From a virus, in the IMG/VR virus record IMGVR_UViG_3300020451_000578, positions 1-56,809 of that record: DNA of 56,809 nucleotides, one strand, 5' to 3'. A model generated the notes under the pieces. That model was given only the letters and a program-made list of their open reading frames with translations. It did not search any database and had not been told where the DNA came from. Numbering within the stretch: position 1 is the stretch's first letter; each line of letters begins with the position of its first letter. Both the position numbers and the translations under genes were made by a program. Shown piece by piece: positions 47,701 to 55,824 of the stretch.

Positions 47701-48930
47701 ACCGTTGATGATAGGGGACCCCTGTACATTATTCATCAACATATACTGACCCAACTCAAACGGGATGATTGAGTTCTGTAATGCAAGAGTTTCTCTTGGT
47801 TTCAACAAGTCAATGAAACTAGGAACCAGAGTTTCTGATTCGTAACCCTTAACATATGCTTTACCAGGTCCAATCTCTACAGCATAGTGTGCAGTAGATG
47901 CATTGTTACCTTGAGGTGAAATCTCTCCAGGAAGATATACACCACCATTAGAACCATCATTATAATGTTCTCTAATTCTTACATCAAAATCACGAACAGT
48001 ATAATCACCAGATTCGTCAAATGTTCTTCTAGCAAGTTCTTTTGCTAGTTCGTTATATGCAGATCTTTCTACAAAACTTTCAATCTGAGATTTATTGATT
48101 CTTAGAAGTTCGATGAAGTTTTTATCAGTATCATCATCGATAACTTTTTTAACTAGACTGGTTCTGATCCTAAATCTGTGAGCACCAGGAGCAGAATAGT
48201 TAGATGTACCAGTAGCATTATCGTTTAGATTTGGATCATCTTCAGGAGTAACGATAGATTCAAAAATTTCTAGACCAATCCTATACGAAGGATTGTTTGT
48301 ATATTGATCAAGAATAATAGTCTGTTCAAGAACATCTACAAAGTGTCCTCTAATAAAGTAAACACCATTAGCAATACTAGCAGTAGAACCTACAGCAGTA
48401 GAGTTAGTAGGAAGCAACTGTGCAAATGGAGTTCCAATTTCAATTAGAGATGAACCATAAGTAATCTCAGAAGCACAAACCAACTGTTCGTTATCAACAA
48501 ACTCTCTTGTATCTGAATCTGAACCACCAGATGTTAGATACTTAACGTATAATGTAATATAACCACGCTCAGATGTAGTAGAAGAAATACTGAATATAAC
48601 TTTTGCTTTGATACCAGTGGTAAGACCTTCAACGATTCTACCAGTAATTTGTTGTCTATATTGTTCAACGTCTGCACCCAAGAATGATCCTTGGAGAATA
48701 ACTGCTTTAGCATCAAGGTCGTAACCAATCTGACCAGGGATGACCATACTGCCATCCTTAAACATATGCGTACCAAACGACTCAACCTGATTTTGCATCA
48801 GAGATTGAAGCGTCGTCAGTTCACGAGCTTGGATAGGGTACCCAGGGCGAAACAGCACTCGGTAAAAATTATTCGCCTTATCGAAATCATCGAAATAAGG
48901 AGCGATATTCAGATTGGTATTCTGAGGCAT
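41719..48930 (-). CDS. Giant DUF4815-containing virion structural protein (2403 aa)
   Basis: The N-terminal 300 residues (IAPYFDDFDKANNFYRVLFRPGYPIQARELTTLQS, FGTHMFKDGSMVIPGQ) are the DUF4815 domain of cyanophage structural proteins. The protein then contains many copies of a short module, pattern F..GE.I.G.TS.A.A.V (for example DATIFKEGTIIEGQTSKAKGRV, EGEILVGQTSGARAVV). A Ser-rich stretch lies near residue 1310 (SSSSSSSSQ). A region near residue 2030 (GYIILRD...FEIVQYNGISSDGK...SGSRGQAG) is like modules in gp18 and the 624-residue protein. Located between gp8 and the fibres, it is likely a baseplate or fibre-network protein. The start is four bases after the gp8 stop. Confidence 0.85.
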   Translation of the reverse strand: MPQNTNLNIAPYFDDFDKANNFYRVLFRPGYPIQARELTTLQSLMQNQVESFGTHMFKDGSMVIPGQIGYDLDAKAVILQGSFLGADVEQYRQQITGRIVEGLTTGIKAKVIFSISSTTSERGYITLYVKYLTSGGSDSDTREFVDNEQLVCASEITYGSSLIEIGTPFAQLLPTNSTAVGSTASIANGVYFIRGHFVDVLEQTIILDQYTNNPSYRIGLEIFESIVTPEDDPNLNDNATGTSNYSAPGAHRFRIRTSLVKKVIDDDTDKNFIELLRINKSQIESFVERSAYNELAKELARRTFDESGDYTVRDFDVRIREHYNDGSNGGVYLPGEISPQGNNASTAHYAVEIGPGKAYVKGYESETLVPSFIDLLKPRETLALQNSIIPFELGQYMLMNNVQGSPIINGNNITANYQVIEFRDQAQGNNLSSNGQIVALGRIAAYEYHSGTNVTSTATVFKAYVFDLQPLTIFKTDAAVTLTQGHVIRGRTSKAKAFVEGDVSGASVFNVYQVYGSFRNGEILERDGIEIGTLNDHFSFQVTDARSMIGRDPDTNNIRFAGDLINDAQVVILGTNFNVSSGGATGTLTGTQSNFTLDIRPNDIFTQNGVNSLFADRISTVSGNIDNKITTATGATYSGNNIPAGDYGFLVRLRPQIYDRETADLMIEMPKESINNISDESAIVARSFDDITVTGANDFTISLPADEQFLAYDKDHYQLVSLAPTPGTLIDIESNLAFNTTGTPRTSLTVSGLTGVTSCRLIASISKNQAEKKLKNATQMEVMKVERTTNSSDAVKYGLTYGSLFGTRIEDEEISLGATDVYNVHAIYESSDDNAAIIPNLQMQDATIFKEGTIIEGQTSKAKGRVVNFNAVSYVCHFVYENDTFFQLGETIRGFDANDEVISGLSNDAEGSIDNGSRNITTDFFLDANQKGHFYDISKLVRYASSTKPLRKLMIVFDRFTHEATGDYFAAQSYVGIDYGKIPSVTLDGETKELRDVLDFRPAVTPVLSGSGTVGSPYFVNCASLDFKDRGFSSGGVANNATVIDIPKPESDFRCDYDYYLGRVDKLFLTDQQEFKIAKGISGENQELPGDMDNAMLMATFFHKPYGYSPADVRISRENNRRFTMRDIGRIEKRVDNLEYYTSLNLLEMETASFSVKDADGFDKFKNGFLVDNFTSFDSAQTRHEDFACALDFSEGILRASHYTTNVALEYNEVASNAVTNHSVGTLTLPYNEIQFIVQPYASRVENVNPFNVFAYIGRLDLFPSSDDWVAEEREPDRVVNIEGDFTAQVQALGGDTNTGFVPTQWNSWRTNWSSSSSSSSSQFMRRGSWPFIRRINTNTTNTTSNQSRTGLRTNVVPRIDRQSLGDRVIERTVIPFIRSRNIAFKIQRLKPNTRFYAFIDNVNVNFYTTPRLLEVIKNPIDDTRTNNTPFVVGETVVGQSSDCHLKLMDPNTGFDDDLNPFDSSELPSSYASTTPLLNIDTKIMSETVAGAYYGNPLEGEILVGQTSGARAVVKTKRLVANTNGDLEGIMWIPNPGVDTNPRFATGTRVIRLTTSATDSRVPGQVDSAASANYVASGVIETKQTTILAVRNADVVRDTVTQGRTVNSSSTSTRDTGWYDPLAQSFLVESKGGAFITGCDLYFNTKDERIPVSVQVREMANGYPTTKVLAFSDVTLLPSQINLSENGTVSTRFTFSSPIYVTENREYCLVVLSDSNEYKLWISRMGEDDITNDRTISEQPYAGVLFKSQNASTWTADQYEDLKFILHKAEFAENSTGTAVFNNSQLAIGNGGISRLRHNPIETLKPQLKIILSDHVANFTIGAEITQTDTNPVPSAIVREVVQGISGSSNSYIIVDDVQGEFREGVASGANYIYRLVSSRSIANLTLTGVTGTFTVDEAISNGTGASGMVTAWNAGSGLLTVKSVTGTFAPADPITQTINSQTTGSGTIGSGGVASSGDDINDYASAPISYFNKATEVTVHHANHCMHDVANNVKIEGCISEVAPTIIDSAYHTNGITASDGVSGTFQLHVADASAFHTLINGSAVSTSNPGYIILRDPEVGQKHFEIVQYNGISSDGKILTLPSGSRGQAGTAALVHNASTIIECYNLDGIPLVEINKLHTQIGSPTLDTYKIAVTSVSSNGIRNGGSRVTSTQNIQFEQFYPQIQMTVYPETDVDPRINVVSATSLLDGANTNEASFINDGVFIDCIANEDNYLGFPKMVCSQVNEDAKLSGSKSLNFQLLMSTSNKNLSPIVDRDRCSLITTSNRINQIPAANSNAEDRTGDLNSAVYISKVMNLLQPANSLRVSFEAWRHPDTEIHVMYRTMPVGTSLTFDEIGYTYFNGNGKEDKTVAKTEGILYRDLEYTFEGTEFSSAQIKIIMTSRNQAYVPELKNLRVMALSDL

Positions 48931-48934
48931 TGGT

Positions 48935-50470
48935 TTAGAACTCTACTACGATCTTAATGTCTTCAATTTGGTCGCCAGCACGGGAGATTGCTCTCCTATT
49001 GTCTATGTAGATGACTTTTCCAGAGTCCTTTTTCACCTCAGATTTGGCGTAACCAGAAGTGAAAGACATACCTAGGTCATACTCAGTGTTATTAATAACA
49101 CGAGTTGCTTCACCAGGTACGATAGGGAAGTTAATATCAGGGTCGGCAGAAGTACCAGAACCTGAACCAACAACAGTGTTACCACCATCAAAGACTGTTT
49201 TATTACCAGAGATTTCAGGGAAGATACCGTCAACTCTGTTTTGGTAATACTTAAGAACTTTTGTTGTTGAGTTCCAAGACACAACTCGACCTCTAGCAGT
49301 CACTTGTTGACCACCAACAGTACGAGTTTGAGTAATAATTTCGTCAGTATTAAATGAACCTGTGAAGTCGGGCGAGAAAATCACAGCGTTAGTAGCAGAC
49401 AAAGTAATAGCGTCTGCCAATTCTTCAGTACCATACTTCAGAGGATTCAGAACCAAACCGATACGTCTGTAATCGTTATCAGTTGGGAAATCTCCAGAAC
49501 CTTCATCGTATGTGAACTTAGTGTTGATCATTGTACGGAACCCACCCAATTCAATTTGGGGACCTGAACCGTGTCCACCTTTCGGAGGAATGATAACGTC
49601 GATAGCACCACCAGATCCAGTACCAGCACCGATACCGTTAATCTCATCAATGATGACTTTACCAAAGGAATAGTTGGCACCACCAGAAGTTACAGTAGCA
49701 GAGACGATACGACCACCGTCAACCACAACAGATATTCTTCCACCAGTTCCATCACCTTTGATTGGGATGTTCTCGTATGTACCGTTGTTATATCCAGAAC
49801 CTGCAGATTGGATAACAACAGTGTCAATCTCACCACCAACAGCATCAGACACAACAGCAGTATCAATCAACACAGGCATATAATCACCTGAGAAGAATTT
49901 CAGTACCTGACCAACAGGGATCGTGTACATATACTTCCAACGATAACCGTCAGCAGTTGTGATAATAGATGTAGATGTACCTGTCGGTTCAACCGTTGAT
50001 GGTTTACCGTTAGGATCACTTGGTGATGTTCCATTGTAAATGCACTTATACGTTTGATAAGATGAGTTAACAACGTAGAAGTCAGCATCATATAGTTTGG
50101 TAGCACCAGAAGATGCAGTCTTACTGGATGAATAATCGTGACGATACATATCGTACACATAACCCAAACCACCAGTGGTTTGCTCGGGTGGGATCCAGTC
50201 AATACGACGAATAACCTGAACAGCGTCGTTCGCAAGAACACGCTTCATCGAGATCATATCATCGAATGAATCAGAAAACTCCTGGAAAGAATCAACGGGG
50301 GTCGGAGGATTATTCTCGTTATCCCATTCCTGAGGACGCCCAATGTACACATACAGACGGTCTCTGTTTGCACCAGCAGCTATGTCACTCTGGTTCTTGT
50401 CAGGACCTTCCAGTGATTTGATGAATTTTTCCGCAGTAAAAATTCTAAATTGGTCAGTGAGTAGTGCCAT
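48935..50470 (-). CDS. 8: gp8-like baseplate wedge protein (511 aa)
   Basis: The first 200 residues follow T4 gp8: RLYVYIGRPQEWDNENNPPTPVDS, DMISMKRVLANDAVQVIRRIDW, and TTADGYRWKYMYTIPVGQVLKFFSGDYMPV. It is longer than T4 gp8 (334 aa). After residue 210 it carries inserted Gly-rich beta repeats (SAGSGYNNGTYENIPIKGDGTGG; SGGANYSFGKVII), then the short module GSFNTDEIITQTRTV. The C-terminal part IGLVLNPLKYG corresponds to the T4 TNPL region, and KVIYIDNRRAI...IKIVVEF to the T4 ending MENRPPI...INILFTF. A perfect late promoter lies 23 bases before the ATG. Confidence 0.8.
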   Translation of the reverse strand: MALLTDQFRIFTAEKFIKSLEGPDKNQSDIAAGANRDRLYVYIGRPQEWDNENNPPTPVDSFQEFSDSFDDMISMKRVLANDAVQVIRRIDWIPPEQTTGGLGYVYDMYRHDYSSSKTASSGATKLYDADFYVVNSSYQTYKCIYNGTSPSDPNGKPSTVEPTGTSTSIITTADGYRWKYMYTIPVGQVLKFFSGDYMPVLIDTAVVSDAVGGEIDTVVIQSAGSGYNNGTYENIPIKGDGTGGRISVVVDGGRIVSATVTSGGANYSFGKVIIDEINGIGAGTGSGGAIDVIIPPKGGHGSGPQIELGGFRTMINTKFTYDEGSGDFPTDNDYRRIGLVLNPLKYGTEELADAITLSATNAVIFSPDFTGSFNTDEIITQTRTVGGQQVTARGRVVSWNSTTKVLKYYQNRVDGIFPEISGNKTVFDGGNTVVGSGSGTSADPDINFPIVPGEATRVINNTEYDLGMSFTSGYAKSEVKKDSGKVIYIDNRRAISRAGDQIEDIKIVVEF

Positions 50471-50492
50471 TGGACAGTTTCTACCTTCTCTT

Positions 50493-50500
50493 TATTTATA
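50493..50500 (-). promoter_or_regulatory. Late promoter TATAAATA upstream of gp8
   Basis: Exact TATAAATA on the minus strand, 23 bases before the gp8 ATG, in the short gap after the 624-residue gene. It would also serve the 2403-residue gene. Confidence 0.9.
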
Positions 50501-50504
50501 GGGG

Positions 50505-52379
50505 TTAGTCTGGTTCGTTTCTAATATATGAAAGATATTCAATTTTCAAGGGTGTACCAACTACTCCTGTCGAACCGCCAGTGAGAGTTTCGTTAGCATT
50601 CCAAAGATAGTTTCCAGCGTTTGCAACGACTGTTTTAACTACCAAAGTTTTGGATGCATTATCCCAAGATTTCACAGTCGCAGTAATACCTGTGATGGAT
50701 CCTGTAACAGTTTCATCAACTGTAAAGTTACCAGTAACAGGGTCAGTGCTACGCATAATAAATTGCACCTCAGCAGGGTGCAGATCACCATCTCCCAGTT
50801 CTCCAGCAATGGAAACTGTGGGAGATAATGGAGGACTGGAACCATCCGCCATTTGGTCTCCAATCGCAAACAGAGTAGTATTGGTACCACCAACGGTCTC
50901 CTCAATACCATAAAGTGATGATGCAATACCACCATCAAGACTTATCTCTCCTTGGAAGTCAGTGTTTGTATTGATCAAATCGGGAATACCATCCCCAAGA
51001 CCACCAACTTCATCATCATCTTCGAATGCTTTATCTTGAATGTAACTAATAGGAACAGTCAAGGTAATGATTCTGGCATCTGCAAGGTCAATCAGAGTGT
51101 GAGGTTCCACACCAGTAGCAGATGCTGAAGCAACACCACCACTAAAGTCAATCACCTGTGATTTAACTTGAGAAGATCCACCATCAATGAAAGCAAGTTC
51201 ATCCACCTCGAAGACGAGGTAGAGTGCTCTCTCAGATGGGACCCAATCATATACTCTCGCAATCTTATTACTGGAACTTTCCGTTGTTCTAGTAACCCTA
51301 TCTCCTACGTTAAAGGTATATCCTGAGACACCATTTGAATCATTTGCTAATGAATCAATTAGAACCTTTTGATCGTATCGGAAGTTAAGAGCACGGTCGC
51401 AACCAGTGAATGAGGTAAGTGTTTTACCTGTATATCTAATAACCTCTCTACCGATAAGAATCTTACCTGAACCAGGATAAGGAGCAGTCGTTTGTACATA
51501 GATTGTTTGATCGTTCTCGTCTACATCTGCAAGTAGACCAGATATGTTATATAGATTTGAATTATAAGATTGACGGTTACGTGCCTGTTTTGTAAGGTCG
51601 GTGTTCCTCGTGAATAACACTTGAGGAGCAGATGAATAACCGCCTCCAGGATTAACAACATCAATGGTTGTAATAGAACCTAGATTGATATTTGCTTTCG
51701 CAGTACCACCAGATCCACCACCTCCATTAAGCAAGATCGTAGGTGCAGTTTCATAGAACTCACCAACGTTAGAAACATCGATAGATTTGATAACACCAAA
51801 TTCATCGACTTCTGCAACACCAGTTGCACCTTGACCCCCGCCACCAGAGACAACTAAGTTGATGTCTCCCAACTCATAGTTTGCACCAGGAACTTCTAGT
51901 GACAAACCAGTAACAAGACCAACAACAGGACGGAGTTCAGCACCTGATCCACCACCACCTTTTACTTCGGCAGTTGTGGGAGATGAGAAATACTCGTCAC
52001 CGTTAGACAAAACTTGTATGTATTGAATAGATCCAGCAGGAGCAATGATAGTACCATCAGGTGCAACTTCATCTTGCTCATACAAGATTGCTTTTGCTAC
52101 TGCACCGTGACCTACACCAGTTGTATCTAATTCAATTCTAAATGGATCGTACCCCTCACCAGGATCCAAAACTCTTACTGAAGCAATCTGACCATTTGAA
52201 ACTACTGGTTGTAAGACTGCCGCTCTGATTGGGGTACCACAATTACCGATTGTAAGTTGAGGAGGATCGGAAGAATTATAACCAGTTCCACCATCCACCA
52301 CATAAACCTCTCTAACCCCAAATATGGAGTTAAAGATAGGTTCAATAATAGCGCCGCTTCCTGGTACTGTTCTTGGCAT
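50505..52379 (-). CDS. Modular beta-repeat virion structural protein (624 aa)
   Basis: Built from repeated Gly-rich units with GY.S.P patterns (VDGGTGYNSSDPPQLTIG; VSNVGEFYETAPTILLNGGGGSGG; VNPGGGYSSAPQVLF) over residues 1-265. Next comes a module near residues 290-345 (TIYVQTTAPYPGSGKILIGREVIRYTGK...RALNFR) shared with gp18. The C-terminal module GNFTVDETVTGSITGITATVKSW is shared with gp14, gp8 and the 2403-residue protein. No catalytic motif. Position next to gp8 suggests a baseplate-peripheral or short-fibre protein. It is separated from neighbours by only a few bases. Confidence 0.8.
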   Translation of the reverse strand: MPRTVPGSGAIIEPIFNSIFGVREVYVVDGGTGYNSSDPPQLTIGNCGTPIRAAVLQPVVSNGQIASVRVLDPGEGYDPFRIELDTTGVGHGAVAKAILYEQDEVAPDGTIIAPAGSIQYIQVLSNGDEYFSSPTTAEVKGGGGSGAELRPVVGLVTGLSLEVPGANYELGDINLVVSGGGGQGATGVAEVDEFGVIKSIDVSNVGEFYETAPTILLNGGGGSGGTAKANINLGSITTIDVVNPGGGYSSAPQVLFTRNTDLTKQARNRQSYNSNLYNISGLLADVDENDQTIYVQTTAPYPGSGKILIGREVIRYTGKTLTSFTGCDRALNFRYDQKVLIDSLANDSNGVSGYTFNVGDRVTRTTESSSNKIARVYDWVPSERALYLVFEVDELAFIDGGSSQVKSQVIDFSGGVASASATGVEPHTLIDLADARIITLTVPISYIQDKAFEDDDEVGGLGDGIPDLINTNTDFQGEISLDGGIASSLYGIEETVGGTNTTLFAIGDQMADGSSPPLSPTVSIAGELGDGDLHPAEVQFIMRSTDPVTGNFTVDETVTGSITGITATVKSWDNASKTLVVKTVVANAGNYLWNANETLTGGSTGVVGTPLKIEYLSYIRNEPD

Positions 52380-52383
52380 TTAA

Positions 52384-54057
52384 TTAACGAATGTCGAATT
52401 GTCCTAGCATTCCACTATGGATTGTGCACTGGTAATACAGAGTAGCAGGTGCATCCATAGGAACTGTGAATGACTGAATACCTGTATTTGAACCAGTAAT
52501 ACCTGTGGTATATGCAGATCCACCTGATGCAGTTCTAATTGCTAGTGGATGTGCTCCCCCTGCTTGGTTGTGGAGATCATATGTAAATCCACGATAGAGA
52601 ATAATAGTAGGACTACTGCCTGCACCTGATGCAGGGAATCCTGGTCCAGATACTGTGTAACTGGAAGATCCAGCAGCAGTAAATCTGAACAGGATAGTAG
52701 GAGAGGGTTTATGAATTGTGGCGTTATTATATCCCTTAATAATTGATGCACCTGCAGGAGCATTATTGATCTGAGATTGGAATCCTCCACCAATTTCATT
52801 GAAGGTAGTACCATCGTTTGCAACTTCCAACTCACCATTGGTACCAACTCTCATTCTCTTGGTTCCAATTTTGATCTCAGAATCAGTAGGAAGTTCTAAG
52901 TTATTAGAAGCATCAAACTTTAGTTTCTTAGTTCCACCAGATCCGAAACGAATTTCTGCAGTATCTGGAACTTCAAGGTTACCACTTCCATCAAATTTGA
53001 TTGATTTAGCAGCATCACCGCCAAAGCGGATGTCAGTACCAGTAGGAAGATCCAAATTACCACTACTGTCCATAGCAATGACTTTCGTAGAGCCACTATC
53101 ACCAAAACGAATAGAACTGTTTGAAGGAAGTTCAAGGATGTCATTACTGAATTTAAGTTCTTTACCTGCAGCAAACTTCAGTGATTGTCCACCCAACTCA
53201 ATGTTGCCTCCTTCATCCTCAGAAACCATACGGTTGTAGGATGTAATCTTGACAGCACTAGAGACAGACAACTCTTGTGACTGATCCGCACCTGCAGCAG
53301 TTGTAGTTATATATCCACGTGCTCCACCATTCTCAGCAACGAAGGAAGCAAACTGAACAGTTGCCTTAGCACCAGTTGCATCCTCAATGTTGAGTTTAGT
53401 ACCAACTTTCATTGCTGCGAATCTAAGTCTAAACTTCTCTTCTTGAGTAGAATCTTCAGAAGCAAGTTTTGATGCAACGGTTCTGGTAGCACCAGTGTCA
53501 ATACTATTAACAGTATGCTCTTGTCTCTTTCTACGATTTAATTCTTGTGTTACTGTGTCAGTAGAAATACCAGTATCTCCCATCCAAATGGTAGATGTAT
53601 CAAGGTACAGGTCTCTGAATTTCAGTGAGGGTGAACCTAGATCATAGGTTGCATCCGAGTTTGGTAGAAAATGAGTGTCGATAACAACGTTACCCGATCC
53701 GTTGTTAGAAAGATTAGTGATCGAAGAACCACCGCCTCCACCACCTTGTAGATCATCACCTGCTTGCCAACGAGCATTTGCCTCGTTCCACTTCAGAACT
53801 TGACCGTTACTGACACCGCTAACATCAATATCGGTAAGATTAGAAACAGAAAGTTGACCTTCAGTGAATACTGAACCATTCCATTTTAGAACCTGATTAG
53901 TTGACGGACTTCCGACACTAATTTGCAGGTTAGTATTGTCTCCAAGATAGGTGTATAACTCATTAATAACATTGTTGAGTTTAATAGCACCATCTCTTAG
54001 GGTATCACCAGTGCCATCGTTTGCCGATACACCAATGTTAAGATTTTGCTTAGCCAT
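52384..54057 (-). CDS. Tail fibre-like protein with C-terminal cupredoxin-like domain (557 aa)
   Basis: The N-terminus NLNIGVSANDGTGDTLRDGAIKLNNVINELY is a fibre/baseplate attachment motif of T4-like cyanophages. The middle contains repeats of the type IRFGDSGSTKVIAMDSSGNLDLP (residues about 285-395, five or six copies), a beta-helix-like stem. The last 100 residues form a cupredoxin-like domain with potential copper ligands H503 (AHPLAIR), C544, H547 and M550 (YYQCTIHSGM). The same four-ligand pattern occurs in the neighbouring 579-residue protein and in plastocyanin. A CATAAATA late promoter lies 25 bases upstream. Metal binding is inferred. Confidence 0.82.
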   Translation of the reverse strand: MAKQNLNIGVSANDGTGDTLRDGAIKLNNVINELYTYLGDNTNLQISVGSPSTNQVLKWNGSVFTEGQLSVSNLTDIDVSGVSNGQVLKWNEANARWQAGDDLQGGGGGGSSITNLSNNGSGNVVIDTHFLPNSDATYDLGSPSLKFRDLYLDTSTIWMGDTGISTDTVTQELNRRKRQEHTVNSIDTGATRTVASKLASEDSTQEEKFRLRFAAMKVGTKLNIEDATGAKATVQFASFVAENGGARGYITTTAAGADQSQELSVSSAVKITSYNRMVSEDEGGNIELGGQSLKFAAGKELKFSNDILELPSNSSIRFGDSGSTKVIAMDSSGNLDLPTGTDIRFGGDAAKSIKFDGSGNLEVPDTAEIRFGSGGTKKLKFDASNNLELPTDSEIKIGTKRMRVGTNGELEVANDGTTFNEIGGGFQSQINNAPAGASIIKGYNNATIHKPSPTILFRFTAAGSSSYTVSGPGFPASGAGSSPTIILYRGFTYDLHNQAGGAHPLAIRTASGGSAYTTGITGSNTGIQSFTVPMDAPATLYYQCTIHSGMLGQFDIR

Positions 54058-54081
54058 AGCGGTGGGGTTTTTCTACAGTTT

Positions 54082-54089
54082 TATTTATG
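54082..54089 (-). promoter_or_regulatory. Late promoter octamer CATAAATA
   Basis: CATAAATA on the minus strand at the end of the 579-residue gene, 25 bases before the 557-residue fibre ATG; one mismatch to consensus. Confidence 0.65.
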
Positions 54090-55824
54090 TGAGGTCGAAC
54101 TCAAAATTAGTCAAGTCAAATCTAACGTTCGATGTAGTGAAGTCGGGATTATTATTATCCCTATCAAAAGGAACGGCGGTCATATCGTATCGTCCTACAT
54201 TACTATCCCATTTTAAAACACCTGATGTATCTGTACCACTAGTACCACCAGTGACCGTTAAGATACTCAGATTAGATGATAGGGGTGAGTTTACTGCCTG
54301 CTGAGATTCACCAACAGGACCTATTAGCACCACTCTATATCTATAACCAGTCATATAAGATAGTGCTACTAAAGTGTAAGTATTTGAATTAGCACCAGTA
54401 ATATTAGACCAAGCAAACCCACCATCAGTAGAGACCTGCCACTGATAGTTTATAGTTCCTGCTTGAGGTTGGACTTCTGCTAGAACAGTGAATGTTTGTG
54501 ATCCACCGTTAGCAATAGTTGCATTGGTCGGTTGACTATTAATAACAAGACTGGGTGGTTCAGTATCATCACCACCACCTGAATCTCCTCCTCCACTAGA
54601 TGACTCTTGTTGGATACCTTGGTTTGCAGGAACATTAACCTGCTGTTTTGATACTAAACCAAAGATGAATGGAAATTTAGGTTCATAACTCATATCTGCG
54701 ATCACAGTACCGATCGCATTGTTCGCCATACCTGAGTGATTCAGGCAATAGTAATATAGATTTGCAGGTGCATCTTGAGGTACTGTAATTACAGTTTTAG
54801 CACCCGCCTGACCAGGAGTTCCAAAATATGTTACTCCTGAAGTGTATTCTGTACCTAGGTTCCAAGGTCCGTTCAAGGTTGCCGAGATACGAATATTGTG
54901 TGAAGCGTTTGAGGGATCTGACTGATCAAATGTATAGGTAGAACCTTTAGTAAAGGTTATGTCAGGATATAAAACGCCATCAAGTCTGTATTTGTTGCCA
55001 TCATCTTCTGCAGAAACAGTGACAACATAAGTCTTATCATCCGAAAGATCGTCGTGAATCGACATAAAGTACGCAAAGGTACCATTCGGAAACTCGGGAG
55101 TATGACAATAACGCCCGTTATATGCATCAAGATGTCTTCCATTTATATCAGCATTGTATTCATAGTCTTGAATAAATGCACCTTTAGGGTATGTTGAATC
55201 GTATGCAGGTCTATTGACAGCAATCTGATCACGCATCTTATACCCTGTGACCATAATTTTAACCGCTGATGTATTATCAGTCGGGTTATCATATCCATAT
55301 GGTCCGTAAATAGGATACCCATCAAAGCAAAAACCGATGATCTTAGAGTGACCATCAGGGTGACGCATATTGTCACTTTGAAATTGAGTAGAACCGTAGT
55401 AATCATTGTAATTTGACATTACCTGATTTGCTTTCCAGCAATTCAAGAGATGTGAATCACGATAATGATACTGTCCTGTGGTTTCAGGATAACCTCCACA
55501 GTTGTCTTCGCCAAAGTCAATAGCAGTGTTTGTTGCTGATCCAACCCAGTTAAAACCCTGTGGTGGACTGCCATCTGGACCACCTGAGGCATTATAGATA
55601 GCAACGCCATTAGCACTGATACCAACTATCCCTACAGGAAGTGTTCCTGAAGCAACTGTGTCATCTCCACCTCTATATGTAAAATTATGTGAGAAAGTAT
55701 ATGACGTAATTGTATTAGAATTATCACTATTCGGGAAAGTACCAGAAAGCACAGGCGTTGGAAGACCATTACCTGTGATAGTCAGAACATCTGTTACTGC
55801 GTTGTACTGTCCGTTTGCTGCCAT
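54085..55824 (-). CDS. YHYH-domain virion protein with cupredoxin-like and Ig-like domains (579 aa)
   Basis: Residues about 30-230 form a YHYH domain (TGQYHYRDSHLLNC near residue 120, then IIGFCFDGYPIYGPYGY). Residues about 260-375 form a cupredoxin-like domain with ASHNIRI (histidine ligand near 309) and YYYCLNHSGM (Cys/His/Met near 358-364), arranged like copper sites. After a Gly/Ser/Asp linker (SSSGGGDSGGGDDTEPP), residues about 430-520 form an Ig-like domain (PTNATIANGGSQTFTVLAE...NYQWQVSTDGG). The C-terminus repeats strand motifs seen in fibres (NVRFDLTNFEFDL). This combination suggests surface display, perhaps glycan or cell-envelope contact. The start shares one base with the upstream gene. 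Confidence 0.82.
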   Translation of the reverse strand: MAANGQYNAVTDVLTITGNGLPTPVLSGTFPNSDNSNTITSYTFSHNFTYRGGDDTVASGTLPVGIVGISANGVAIYNASGGPDGSPPQGFNWVGSATNTAIDFGEDNCGGYPETTGQYHYRDSHLLNCWKANQVMSNYNDYYGSTQFQSDNMRHPDGHSKIIGFCFDGYPIYGPYGYDNPTDNTSAVKIMVTGYKMRDQIAVNRPAYDSTYPKGAFIQDYEYNADINGRHLDAYNGRYCHTPEFPNGTFAYFMSIHDDLSDDKTYVVTVSAEDDGNKYRLDGVLYPDITFTKGSTYTFDQSDPSNASHNIRISATLNGPWNLGTEYTSGVTYFGTPGQAGAKTVITVPQDAPANLYYYCLNHSGMANNAIGTVIADMSYEPKFPFIFGLVSKQQVNVPANQGIQQESSSGGGDSGGGDDTEPPSLVINSQPTNATIANGGSQTFTVLAEVQPQAGTINYQWQVSTDGGFAWSNITGANSNTYTLVALSYMTGYRYRVVLIGPVGESQQAVNSPLSSNLSILTVTGGTSGTDTSGVLKWDSNVGRYDMTAVPFDRDNNNPDFTTSNVRFDLTNFEFDLT

